Shown in pieces: positions 6,361-14,097 of a stretch of DNA of 16,484 nucleotides. Position numbers and translations under genes: made by a program. Position 1 is the stretch's first letter. The number at the start of each line of letters is the position of its first letter. The DNA lies in NCBI GenBank assembly GCA_029935325.1, contig JAOZKO010000024.1, positions 1-16,484 on the forward strand, written 5' to 3'. The notes beneath the pieces are model-generated. The model had not been told where the DNA came from. It worked only from the letters and a program-made list of their open reading frames with translations, and did not search any database. The stretch is from Bacteroidales bacterium (GTDB lineage: Bacteria; Bacteroidota; Bacteroidia; Bacteroidales; UBA1556).

Positions 6361-6797
6361 TATTCTTCTATTATTGTTATTTTTTCTATTTTATCTCCTC
6401 CTTTGATATCATTAATTATATCAAGGCCTTCATATACTTTACCAAAGCATGTATGGTTGCGATCAAGATGAGCAGTATTTGTACGGCTATGGCATACAAA
6501 AAATTGTGAGCCACCAGTATTTCTACCCGCATGAGCCATTGATAATACTCCTTTATCGTGATATTGATTATCTCCATCCAACTCACAATCTATTGAGTAA
6601 CCAGGCCCACCAGCGCCAGTTCCATCAGGGCATCCACCTTGGATAACAAAATCAGGAATCACTCTATGAAACGTAAGCCCATCATAAAAGCCATCCTTAG
6701 CTAGTTTTACAAAATTTGCCACAGTTGCTGGAGCATCTTTCTCGAAGAAATCAACCTTCATTAGGCCTTTTTCTGTATAAATTTCTGCTTTAATCAT
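6360..6797 (-). CDS. cyclophilin-type peptidyl-prolyl cis-trans isomerase
   Basis: Catalyses cis-trans isomerisation of X-Pro bonds during protein folding. At 145 residues it is a minimal single-domain cyclophilin without signal peptide, so cytosolic. Core motifs are FHRVIPDFVIQGG (43-55, with the catalytic Arg45 and the Phe50/Gln53 pocket residues), MAHAGRNTGGSQFFVCHS (87-104) and LDRNHTCFGKV (111-121). The Trp of human cyclophilin A that confers cyclosporin sensitivity is His110 here. The ATG start at 6797 gives the expected family N-terminus. The gene lies 20 nt after the UpxY-like gene and overlaps the DUF3127 start by one base, so it belongs to the same transcript. A ppiB-like assignment is reasonable but the exact symbol is not certain. 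Confidence 0.95.
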   Translation of the reverse strand: MIKAEIYTEKGLMKVDFFEKDAPATVANFVKLAKDGFYDGLTFHRVIPDFVIQGGCPDGTGAGGPGYSIDCELDGDNQYHDKGVLSMAHAGRNTGGSQFFVCHSRTNTAHLDRNHTCFGKVYEGLDIINDIKGGDKIEKITIIEE

Positions 6798-6817
6798 AAT
6801 ATAATTATTTTTAATTT

Positions 6818-7342
6818 TTATAACTCAATTTCTAGTGTAAAATTAATTGTTTCTAAATTAATTAATAGTTTTTTAGACCCTCTAAATTCTCTTACTGTTC
6901 CCGTTTGACCCTTAAAAGGTCCAGAGCTGAGTTTAATTTTTTGGCCAATTTTAATAGTTTTTTCCTTTAATTTAAATTTAGTTTTATTTAATATCAACTC
7001 TTTAATTAAATCGATATGCTTTTGTCGAACAATTGCTGGTTCCCCAGCAAATCTAACATATGTTATTACAGAAGGCGTTTGTAAAACATCATATATTTGA
7101 TTTTTTCTGATTTTTACAAAAATATATGATTTAAACAGCGGCTCTTCAACCTTCTTCTTCCTATCCGACCATTGCTTAACATTGCTAATAATGGGAAGAT
7201 AAGTAGTAAAACCATCACGATGGAGGAGTCTTTCAGTTCGTAGTTCATGTCTTGAACTTACATAAAAGACATACCAGTTCTCTTCTGTATCAACCTTCTG
7301 AAGGATAACTTCTGCTATATTTTCTTGTAATAACGCACCCAC
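6818..7342 (-). CDS. UpxY/NusG-family transcription antiterminator, GTG start
   Basis: 174 residues with an N-terminal NGN domain (NWYVFYVSSRHELRTERLL at 22-40, then FTTYLPIISNVKQWSDRKK, then PLFKSYIFVKI at 68-78) and a C-terminal KOW domain (IGQKIKLSSGPFKGQTGTV, 132-150). This is the shape of the NusG paralogues of Bacteroidota, of which UpxY proteins allow transcription through capsule operons. The only usable start is GTG at 7340-7342: there is no in-frame ATG before the conserved Trp23, and an in-frame TAA stands five codons upstream (7355-7357). No polysaccharide gene cluster is visible; the gene lies 15 nt behind glmS and 20 nt ahead of the cyclophilin gene. It could act on a distant locus or on this operon. 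It is too divergent and short-linked to be read as the housekeeping NusG with confidence. Confidence 0.88.
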   Translation of the reverse strand: MGALLQENIAEVILQKVDTEENWYVFYVSSRHELRTERLLHRDGFTTYLPIISNVKQWSDRKKKVEEPLFKSYIFVKIRKNQIYDVLQTPSVITYVRFAGEPAIVRQKHIDLIKELILNKTKFKLKEKTIKIGQKIKLSSGPFKGQTGTVREFRGSKKLLINLETINFTLEIEL

Positions 7343-7357
7343 AAATAAACAGTATTA

Positions 7358-9199
7358 TTATTCTACAGTAACAGATTTTGCCAAATTCCGTGGCTGATCT
7401 ACATTACAATTTCTCATAACGGCTATATAATAGCTCAATAATTGCAAAGGAATAGTAGCAACTAAAGGAACCAACATTTCCTCAACATCTGGTATTTCTA
7501 TTACATAATCAGCAACAGCTCTAACTTCTGTATCACCCTTACTAACCAACGCTATGATTTTGCCTTTGCGAGCCTTAACTTCCTGAATATTACTCACAAC
7601 CTTATCGTAATTACCTTTCTTTGGTGCAATTACAACTACTGGCATTTCCTCGTCAATTAATGCAATAGGACCATGTTTCATTTCAGCAGCAGGATAACCT
7701 TCAGCGTGAATATATGAAATCTCCTTAAGTTTTAATGCTCCCTCTAAAGCTACTGGGAAATTATAACCCCTACCTAAGTATAGGAAATTTCGCGAATCCT
7801 TAAATTTTGCTGCAATATCCTTAGTAATAGCATCTGTTGTTTTTAATACATCCTCTATTTGCTCTGGAATATCATTTAGGGCATTAATAATTTGCTGATG
7901 TCTAGAATTTGTAATTGTTCCCTTATCATGAGCAATCATCAATGCCATCATTGTAAGTAAAGTAACCTGAGAGGTAAATGCTTTTGTTGAAGCAACTCCA
8001 ATTTCTGGTCCAGCGTGAGTATATGACCCAGCATGAGTTTCTCTTGGAATACTAGAGCCAACAACATTACAAATTCCTAAAATTGTAGCTCCTTTCTCTT
8101 TAGCCATTTTAATAGCAGCAAGAGTGTCGGCAGTTTCACCTGATTGCGATATGGCAATAACCACATCATCTTCATTAATAACTGGTTTCCGATATCTAAA
8201 TTCGGAGGCATATTCAACTTCAACTGGAATTCTTGTAAGCTCTTCAAACAAATATTCACCCACCAATCCAGCATGCCAAGAAGTACCACAAGCAATCATA
8301 ATAATGCGTTTTGCATTCATCAATTTTTGCTTATACTCAGTAATTCCTCCAAGAGAAATAATTCCCTGACCTAAGCGCAAGCGCCCACGCATACTTTCTC
8401 TAATGGAATGAGGTTGTTCAAATATCTCTTTAAGCATGAAATGCTCATATCCGCCTTTTTCGAGAACATCTAAATTCATTGTGAGCTCCTGAAAATATGG
8501 GGTATGCTTAATATTTGATATGCTTTTTAATACTATCTCTTTTCCTCTTTCTAGAATTGCCATTTCCTCATCTTCAAGATATACTACTTTACGAGTATAT
8601 TCTACAATAGGGGTAGCATCAGAAGCAATTAAAAATTCACCATCTCCGGAGCCAATTACTAGAGGACTACCTTTTTTGGCAGCAATTAGTGTATTATTAT
8701 CATTCTTAGAAATAACAACTATTGCGTAAGCTCCAACCACCTGATTAAGTGCTACTCTAACAGATTCTGCCAAGTCTAAATTTTCATTTTCCTGTACATC
8801 TTCAATTAGGTGAATCAATACTTCTGTATCAGTATCACTATTAAAAACATGTCCACGGGTAATAAGTTCTTCCTTTAATGAATTATAATTTTCGATAATT
8901 CCATTATGGATAATTGATAATTCCTTATTTTGTGAAAAGTGCGGATGTGCATTTTCGTCATTTGGCTCACCATGGGTAGCCCAACGAGTATGTGCAATAC
9001 CAATAGTACCACTAACATCTTTTCCTTTAACAAATTTTTCTAATTCCTCAACCTTTCCTTTGCGCTTATATAGATTTAAGTTTCCATTAATAATGGCTAT
9101 TCCTGAGCTATCATAACCACGGTACTCTAATCTATGCAATCCTTTTATAAGTATAGGATAAGCTTGTTTATCCCCTAAGTAAGCTACAATTCCACACAT
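7358..9199 (-). CDS. glmS: glutamine--fructose-6-phosphate aminotransferase (isomerizing)
   Basis: Makes glucosamine-6-phosphate from fructose-6-phosphate and glutamine, the first committed step to UDP-GlcNAc for peptidoglycan and envelope glycans. It is full-length at 613 residues. The glutaminase domain begins with the nucleophile Cys2 (MCGIVAYLG) and carries HTRWATHG (70-77) and HNGIIENY (98-105). Two SIS sugar-isomerase domains follow: CGTSWHA (304-310), SQSGETADT (351-359), then LGRGYNFPVALEGALKLKE (475-493) and AEMKHGPIALI (505-515). The C-terminus LAKSVTVE (606-613) is canonical and supplies the catalytic Lys608. Processing of the initiator Met is expected in order to free Cys2. It lies 30 nt behind the DUF4270 gene and 15 nt ahead of the UpxY-like gene. 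No glmS ribozyme is seen. Confidence 0.98.
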   Translation of the reverse strand: MCGIVAYLGDKQAYPILIKGLHRLEYRGYDSSGIAIINGNLNLYKRKGKVEELEKFVKGKDVSGTIGIAHTRWATHGEPNDENAHPHFSQNKELSIIHNGIIENYNSLKEELITRGHVFNSDTDTEVLIHLIEDVQENENLDLAESVRVALNQVVGAYAIVVISKNDNNTLIAAKKGSPLVIGSGDGEFLIASDATPIVEYTRKVVYLEDEEMAILERGKEIVLKSISNIKHTPYFQELTMNLDVLEKGGYEHFMLKEIFEQPHSIRESMRGRLRLGQGIISLGGITEYKQKLMNAKRIIMIACGTSWHAGLVGEYLFEELTRIPVEVEYASEFRYRKPVINEDDVVIAISQSGETADTLAAIKMAKEKGATILGICNVVGSSIPRETHAGSYTHAGPEIGVASTKAFTSQVTLLTMMALMIAHDKGTITNSRHQQIINALNDIPEQIEDVLKTTDAITKDIAAKFKDSRNFLYLGRGYNFPVALEGALKLKEISYIHAEGYPAAEMKHGPIALIDEEMPVVVIAPKKGNYDKVVSNIQEVKARKGKIIALVSKGDTEVRAVADYVIEIPDVEEMLVPLVATIPLQLLSYYIAVMRNCNVDQPRNLAKSVTVE

Positions 9200-9229
9200 A
9201 TTTTATATTTTGTTTATTAGTGATTTCAT

Positions 9230-10576
9230 TTATGGTATTACATCAGTATAATATAGCCTTAATCGAGTTCGATCAACACTTGTCTTGTTGCCGTTAAAAA
9301 CAGCTCTATTAGCAATAACTGCTTCACCCGATACAATTAGTCGCATACCTGTAATAATTGAAGTTCCCAAGAGCATTTCCTGTACTGTATGAGTGATATT
9401 AAAGACATATTGATTTGTACTCTCTATATAACTACCTCCAAAATAAATAGGCCCCTCATTATAATCTGTTAGTAATATATTTACTCCATCTTTGTTTATT
9501 CCAACCAAACTAATATGTAGTGGAATAGGGTAGTCTGCTGTATCACTGAGGCTTGATACATTTACTATGAGTTCTGCTTTTTGTATGGCCAATTGATTAT
9601 CTTTTTTTAATTCTTGAATATAAGGAAAATTCACATATGTTCTAATTCCAGACATTGGCTGAGCATAACATTGCTGACTGCCTAAATTTGTATCCTTAAG
9701 AACTACTTGATTATAAAAATCTGGTGAAGAATTATAATAATCGAAATGATTGAACTGCGAGAATAATGCACAATTTGAATTAATTAAAAAATACTCATAT
9801 GTTGTATCACCATCATCATTATGATAGTATAATGTTATTCGTGAATAACTAGAAATCAAATCAATATATGCCATTCCTCCTCCTTGAGTTTTTTCATCAG
9901 CAATCAGGTAAAATCCTTTTATAAATTTTAGGAATTCCTCATTATTACTCAACTCAATTTGTCCAGACTTACTAATTATATCATCACCAAAGCTAATTGG
10001 TAAATTCATACGTAAATGTGGTCTAGCTTTACCTCCTGCCAGTTGTATTGAATCCGTTAGATTAAAAACCACATCTTCGTCGTAAAGTGCAGGCTGTTTT
10101 ATTGCCAATGTCTTATTAGAGTAGTATGCACTATCATCATACATATCTTCGTCTAGTTCGAATATCTTGATGTGTTGTATTGCAGCTGTATCACCATAAA
10201 AGCCATCATAATTTAAACCAAAAACTATAGAATCACAAACTGCATTTGTACCAAAGTCGAGGTCATTATTTGCCAAACGTATTTGGGTGTATATTCCTGC
10301 TGACGTAGAACCAAAAATAGGATCAAAAAATGCACCAAGCATTTGTCTATCTACTGACTTAGTAGGAATAGAATCAACGATCAAACTATAGGTTCTGATA
10401 CTAACTGTGTCAGTGAAATTAACGTTTAAATGTGTGCCATCCAAAGCGACAATATCCTGTCCAATATCTTCAGGCTTTTTACAACCTAAAAGAACAACTG
10501 CCGATAATAATATTATCAGCAGCCCATTAATAACTGTTTTGTAGTTCAATTGTAAATTAAGATTCAAGTAGTTCAT
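9230..10576 (-). CDS. DUF4270 family lipoprotein
   Basis: A 448-residue protein from the chosen start, with a lipoprotein signal: hydrophobic run GLLIILLSAVVL followed by the lipobox LLGC, then KKPEDIGQD. The KKPE-IG-D segment right after the lipid cysteine, followed by a beta-rich body with many Asp/Tyr and a C-terminal VDRTRLRLYYTDVIP, matches DUF4270, a family of unknown function confined mainly to Bacteroidota. The frame is open up to ATG 10618, but that start would overlap the GlgA-like gene by 62 nt and add 14 Met/Asn-rich residues. I prefer the adjacent ATGs at 10579/10576, which leave a 20-23-nt overlap and a normal signal peptide. It sits between the GlgA-like gene and glmS, as in many Bacteroidota genomes I recall. 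Probably surface-associated. Confidence 0.85.
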   Translation of the reverse strand: MNYLNLNLQLNYKTVINGLLIILLSAVVLLGCKKPEDIGQDIVALDGTHLNVNFTDTVSIRTYSLIVDSIPTKSVDRQMLGAFFDPIFGSTSAGIYTQIRLANNDLDFGTNAVCDSIVFGLNYDGFYGDTAAIQHIKIFELDEDMYDDSAYYSNKTLAIKQPALYDEDVVFNLTDSIQLAGGKARPHLRMNLPISFGDDIISKSGQIELSNNEEFLKFIKGFYLIADEKTQGGGMAYIDLISSYSRITLYYHNDDGDTTYEYFLINSNCALFSQFNHFDYYNSSPDFYNQVVLKDTNLGSQQCYAQPMSGIRTYVNFPYIQELKKDNQLAIQKAELIVNVSSLSDTADYPIPLHISLVGINKDGVNILLTDYNEGPIYFGGSYIESTNQYVFNITHTVQEMLLGTSIITGMRLIVSGEAVIANRAVFNGNKTSVDRTRLRLYYTDVIP

Positions 10577-11366
10577 CATAAAATTCATTATAGGCTTTCT
10601 TATATTCATCACCATCAACGTAGGCTAATATTTTCTTGCCACTTTTCTGAGCATATTCATCAACCTCAGGATTTATTTCAGACTCACTATAAATTATAGC
10701 ATCAGACATATCGATAGCACTTTTCATTAGCCCAACGAATGAATTTTCATTATAGTGTAAATTATCTTCTTCATTTAATCCTTCATGAGCTAATTTCTCT
10801 ACAAATCTTGCATCAAGCTTATCTTCAAAACCATCATTATATAAAGAAATAATGATTTTAGAATCGGTAAACAATGGATTGTCTTGGAAGATTTTTCTTA
10901 AATACATAGGTACTAAGCTGCCGAACCATCCATGTACATGAATAATATCAGGTGCCCAACCAAGCTTCTTTACAGTTTCAATTACACCACGCGCATAAAA
11001 AATAGCACGCTCATCATTGTCTTTAAAAAACTTTCCACCTTTAGAATGGAATACAAACTTACGTTGAAAATAATCTTCATTGTCAATAAAATAAACCTGC
11101 ATCCTAGCCGACTGAATTGATGCCACTTTGATAATAAGCGGGTGATCCATGTCGTTGATTATTAGATTCATTCCTGAAAGTCTAATTACTTCATGTAATT
11201 GATTTCTACGCTCGTTTATAATACCAAAACGAGGCATAAAAGTTCTAATTTCTTTTTTACTTTCTTGCGTGGCTTGAGGCAGTTGACTGCCAATACGGCT
11301 CATAAACGAATCCGGTAAATAAGGGTTGATTTCTTGGGTAACGTAAAGTACTTTAGGCTTTTCCAT
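10557..11366 (-). CDS. half-length glycogen synthase-like protein (GT5 N-terminal domain only)
   Basis: 269 residues from the ATG at 11364-11366. An upstream ATG at 11426 would add a hydrophobic 20-residue leader unlike the family and would cover the promoter. The protein resembles the N-terminal Rossmann domain of GlgA: KVLYVTQEINPYLP (5-18), KEIRTFMPRFG (38-48), NDERAIFYARGVIE (117-130), IIHVHGW (141-147) and SDAIIYSESEIN (221-232). GlgA enzymes have about 480 residues and a second nucleotide-binding domain, absent here. The Lys-x-Gly-Gly loop that binds ADP-glucose near the N-terminus is replaced by PDSFMSRIGSQLP. Bacteroidota carry such short glycogen/starch synthase-like proteins next to panC. 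Glycogen synthase activity therefore looks unlikely, and a regulatory or other sugar-binding role is possible. First gene of the operon that leads through DUF4270 to glmS; good promoter upstream. Confidence 0.85.
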   Translation of the reverse strand: MEKPKVLYVTQEINPYLPDSFMSRIGSQLPQATQESKKEIRTFMPRFGIINERRNQLHEVIRLSGMNLIINDMDHPLIIKVASIQSARMQVYFIDNEDYFQRKFVFHSKGGKFFKDNDERAIFYARGVIETVKKLGWAPDIIHVHGWFGSLVPMYLRKIFQDNPLFTDSKIIISLYNDGFEDKLDARFVEKLAHEGLNEEDNLHYNENSFVGLMKSAIDMSDAIIYSESEINPEVDEYAQKSGKKILAYVDGDEYKKAYNEFYDELLES

Positions 11367-11395
11367 GATAGTGAAATTTAAAATATTATATGCTG

Positions 11396-11427
11396 CAAAA
11401 GTACAAAAAAATTGTAATTTTAACAAA
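11396..11427 (-). promoter_or_regulatory. strong Bacteroidota-type promoter for the GlgA-like/glmS operon
   Basis: Read on the minus strand, TTTG (11427-11424), then 20 nt, then TACTTTTG (11403-11396) matches the Bacteroidota -33/-7 consensus TTTG-N19/20-TAnnTTTG at every specified position. The predicted transcription start is near 11390, leaving a leader of about 25 nt before the ATG at 11366, which also supports that start codon. The promoter lies in the 108-bp region shared with the divergent panC. Confidence 0.75.
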
Positions 11428-11474
11428 TTATTAAACTACTAATTAATACTATCAATATCAAATAGTTATACAAA

Positions 11475-12317
11475 ATGAAACTAGCAAATAGCATAAAAGA
11501 ATTACATCATATTATAAAAGCTGTCCGTAGGGAAGGTGATTCAATAGGATTTGTGCCAACAATGGGAGCGCTACATAATGGGCATTTAGCATTAGTTAAA
11601 AGATCAAAATTAGAGAATAATATTTGTGTTTGTTCAATTTTTGTTAACCCTACTCAGTTTAATAATCCTGAGGATTTAAAAAAATATCCTCGACAAATGG
11701 AACAGGATATTCGATTATTAGAATCTGTAAATTGTGATATTGTTTTTATTCCTGAAACTGAAGAGATGTATCCTAATGGAGAACCTGAAATCCTATTTCA
11801 CTTTGGTGAATTAGAAAAAGTCATGGAAGGTGCTGACCGACCTGGCCACTTCCAAGGTGTAGGAACAATTGTCAAGAAACTCTTTGATATTGTAGAACCT
11901 CATAGAGCCTACTTTGGTAATAAGGATTACCAGCAATTACTAATTATTAAATCCCTTACACAGCAATATAAATTAAGTCCTAAAATAATAGGATGTGATA
12001 TTGTGCGTGAGAATGATGGACTTGCAATGAGTAGCAGAAACCAGAGATTAAGTTCTATTCAAAGGAGTGAAGCACCACATATATACTCCGTATTAAAAGC
12101 TGCTAAACAACAACAACTTGATGTTGAAAGTTTAAAGCTATGGGTAGCACAGAAGATTAATACCAACAGCCTTATGGAATTATCTTATTTTGAAATTAGT
12201 GACGCAGAAACTTTAAAATCAATTATAAAATGGGATAAAAACCAAAGAGCTATGGGGTTTATTGTAGTTAATATGGGTGAAATAAGGTTGATTGATAATA
12301 TTGAATTAAATATTTAA
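11475..12317 (+). CDS. panC: pantothenate synthetase
   Basis: Joins pantoate and beta-alanine using ATP (via pantoyl-adenylate) to make pantothenate, the precursor of coenzyme A. The 280-residue length is normal. Family motifs in order: PTMGALHNGH (28-37, the HIGH-like ATP site), FVNPTQF (56-62), GADRPGHFQGV (119-129), FGNKDYQQL (147-155) and VRENDGLAMSSRN (177-189, the KMSKS-like segment). All expected catalytic residues appear present. Divergent from the GlgA-like gene with 108 bp between starts; no convincing TAnnTTTG element was found for panC itself. In several Bacteroidota panD follows panC, but here a terminator hairpin begins about 30 bp after the stop, so panD must lie elsewhere or be missing. 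Confidence 0.97.
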   Translation: MKLANSIKELHHIIKAVRREGDSIGFVPTMGALHNGHLALVKRSKLENNICVCSIFVNPTQFNNPEDLKKYPRQMEQDIRLLESVNCDIVFIPETEEMYPNGEPEILFHFGELEKVMEGADRPGHFQGVGTIVKKLFDIVEPHRAYFGNKDYQQLLIIKSLTQQYKLSPKIIGCDIVRENDGLAMSSRNQRLSSIQRSEAPHIYSVLKAAKQQQLDVESLKLWVAQKINTNSLMELSYFEISDAETLKSIIKWDKNQRAMGFIVVNMGEIRLIDNIELNI

Positions 12318-12347
12318 GCTATTCTACATATAGCTGCAAATAGAGAT

Positions 12348-12386
12348 AAAAAAAGGGCTAATTGTTTTTACAATTAGCCCTTTTTT
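12348..12386. terminator. bidirectional intrinsic terminator
   Basis: GGGCTAATTGT (12355-12365) pairs perfectly over 11 bp with ACAATTAGCCC (12370-12380) around a TTTT loop. Seven A (12348-12354) precede the stem and six T (12381-12386) follow it. It stands between the convergent ends of panC (12317) and hemD (12404) and fits a terminator for both. Confidence 0.93.
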
Positions 12387-12403
12387 CTATTGTAAAATAG
12401 TAA

Positions 12404-13159
12404 TTATCGTTTTCTTTTATTGGCTTCTTTAACAAACTGCTCAATTGCCATAGACATTGAAGGAGCTGCTTGTGATGGAGCAATTACTGTAAGTTTTAAT
12501 CCTGCATCTTTTGCAGCAGTTGCTGTGGTTTTTCCAAAAGTAGCAACTATTTGTTTTTTTTGTTCAAAATCAGGGAAATTCTTGAATAGTGACTTTACAC
12601 CTGATGGACTAAAAAATACAAGCATATCATAACTTTCAATATCTATTTTGCTTAAATCACAAGCAAGTGTGCGATAAATAACGGCTTTTTCAAACTCAAT
12701 ACCTTCCTTTTTAAGGGCATCTGGAATATCTTGCTTATGTATTTCAGAACAAGGAAATAAATATTTATCATCCTTGTGTTTTTTAATCACAGTCATTAAG
12801 TCAGCAAAGGTTTGTTTGCCATGAAAAACTTTCCGCTTACGAAATTGAATGTAATTTTGGAGATAATATGCTGTCGATTCAGAGATACAGAAATATTTCA
12901 TGTCCTCAGGTATGTCAGCTCTAACTTCCTTAGCAATTCTAAAATAATGATCAACAGCTTGTCTGCTTGTGAAAATGACTGCTGAATAGTCAAGAATATT
13001 AACTCTTGATTGACGAAATTCTTTAGAAGGAATTCCATCTATTTTAATAAACTTAAAATAATCTATTGTCAGCTTATATTTTTCGGCAAGGCGAGTATAT
13101 GGTGATTTTTCTAAATCAACTGGTGGTGGCTGAGAAACAAGGATATTTTTTACTTTCAT
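12404..13159 (-). CDS. hemD: uroporphyrinogen-III synthase
   Basis: Converts hydroxymethylbilane to uroporphyrinogen III with inversion of ring D, the branch compound for haem, sirohaem and cobalamin. The family is poorly conserved, but the 251-residue length and the two-lobed pattern fit. Visible features are ILVSQPPP (6-13) at the N-terminus, IFTSRQAVDHYF (62-73), FHGKQTFADL (112-121) at the hinge, FEKAVIYRT (156-164), FFSPSGVKSLF (182-192) and ATFGKTTATAAKDAGL (206-221). APSQAAPSMSMAI (227-239) follows, the usual C-terminal lobe ending. The C-terminus is basic (KEANKRKR). No other tetrapyrrole gene is in the window. Upstream on the same strand are DUF4271 (138-bp gap) and the SpoIIE sensor; the gap is large enough for hemD's own promoter, though I found no clear one. 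Confidence 0.92.
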   Translation of the reverse strand: MKVKNILVSQPPPVDLEKSPYTRLAEKYKLTIDYFKFIKIDGIPSKEFRQSRVNILDYSAVIFTSRQAVDHYFRIAKEVRADIPEDMKYFCISESTAYYLQNYIQFRKRKVFHGKQTFADLMTVIKKHKDDKYLFPCSEIHKQDIPDALKKEGIEFEKAVIYRTLACDLSKIDIESYDMLVFFSPSGVKSLFKNFPDFEQKKQIVATFGKTTATAAKDAGLKLTVIAPSQAAPSMSMAIEQFVKEANKRKR

Positions 13160-13297
13160 CTACTAAATATTTTAAGCAATACAATGCAGTTAAATAATTA
13201 TGCATCCTATGACTTATTTCAAAACAACAACTAAAATGTTCTTTTCTTATTAAAAAACGGAAGATTTGCATAAATTTTCCTGAACATTGTTAAAAAT

Positions 13298-14092
13298 CTA
13301 CTGTGACAAAAGCCAATAAAAATAAAGCTTTTGAGCTATTATCAACGGTAAAATTTCGACGGTGCAAATGTAAACAATAAAATTAAACAAACTAAAGTTA
13401 TTTTTGGACTCGGTAATACTCAGTAATTTATATAATCTAACTAAAAACACCGCCACAACAAAGGCTGCCGTAAAGTAAAGACCTAGGTCAAGCTGAATAT
13501 AAATAATAATCCATAATCCTATAAAAATTCCCATTCCCATTATTCCATAGGATAGACTTAGATAATTGGTATATTGGCTTGCTGCCTCCTTAGCATCATA
13601 AAAAAATTGAGTTATTGAAATAAACAATAATTTAATTAGAATTAATACAAATATGATTACAGAAAATCCTAGAATATTGTATATATCCCAGGATGGTGTG
13701 GTGAAATCTAAAATATAATATGTACTGAAAATGGAGATTAGTAATGATAGTGAAAATACATATATAATTATCAATAGTATATTAAGGATATGTTTAATAA
13801 TCAGTCCCTCTGAGCGGAGTGCATTAAAGGCTCTTACACTAAACAAGGAAACCACACTCTGATACCAACGCTTAGGGAATGCTAATTTACCAATTAATAA
13901 AACTATTCCAACACCCAAAAGCCAATAAAAAATCCAAGAATTATTTGGACTTTCTAATGGTATCAGTTTGAGTTGTTCATGGGGTAAGCTATGTTTCGTG
14001 AAAATACTTTCAATACTCTGTATCTCATTATGCGAAACAGAAGAAATAGGTGTAAATATTGTATCAATGCTATTGGTATCAATTTGGTTCAT
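13298..14092 (-). CDS. DUF4271 integral membrane protein
   Basis: 264 residues: a soluble N-terminal tail of about 50 residues, then about six hydrophobic helices (52-70, 100-125, 140-163, 183-200, 205-223, 236-256). The C-terminal sequence FNFIVYICTVEILPLIIAQKL (236-256) carries the C-T-x-E-I-L-P-L motif typical of DUF4271, a Bacteroidota membrane family of unknown function often found beside hemD. The conserved segment FFYDAKEAASQYTNYLSLSYG (163-183) lies between helices. The start ATG is only 5 nt after the stop of the SpoIIE-type sensor gene, so the two are almost surely co-transcribed and perhaps translationally coupled. The function cannot be told from the sequence. Confidence 0.87.
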   Translation of the reverse strand: MNQIDTNSIDTIFTPISSVSHNEIQSIESIFTKHSLPHEQLKLIPLESPNNSWIFYWLLGVGIVLLIGKLAFPKRWYQSVVSLFSVRAFNALRSEGLIIKHILNILLIIIYVFSLSLLISIFSTYYILDFTTPSWDIYNILGFSVIIFVLILIKLLFISITQFFYDAKEAASQYTNYLSLSYGIMGMGIFIGLWIIIYIQLDLGLYFTAAFVVAVFLVRLYKLLSITESKNNFSLFNFIVYICTVEILPLIIAQKLYFYWLLSQ

Positions 14093-14097
14093 ACCAT

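Noticed and set aside
8124..8374. Plus-strand frames inside glmS (and similar frames at 664-879, 14662-14925, 15007-15219)
   Set aside because: Antisense shadows of well-identified genes; their translations have no recognisable features and they lack their own signals.
9200..9229. glmS ribozyme or riboswitch upstream of glmS
   Set aside because: Only 30 nt separate glmS from the DUF4270 gene, too short for the ribozyme, which is known mainly from Gram-positive bacteria.
10577..10618. Longer N-terminus for the DUF4270 protein (ATG at 10618)
   Set aside because: It would overlap the GlgA-like gene by 62 nt and put an odd Met/Asn-rich extension ahead of a lipoprotein signal peptide.
11367..11426. 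Longer N-terminus for the GlgA-like protein (ATG at 11426)
   Set aside because: It would overlap the predicted -33/-7 promoter and adds a segment not expected before the KVLYVT strand.
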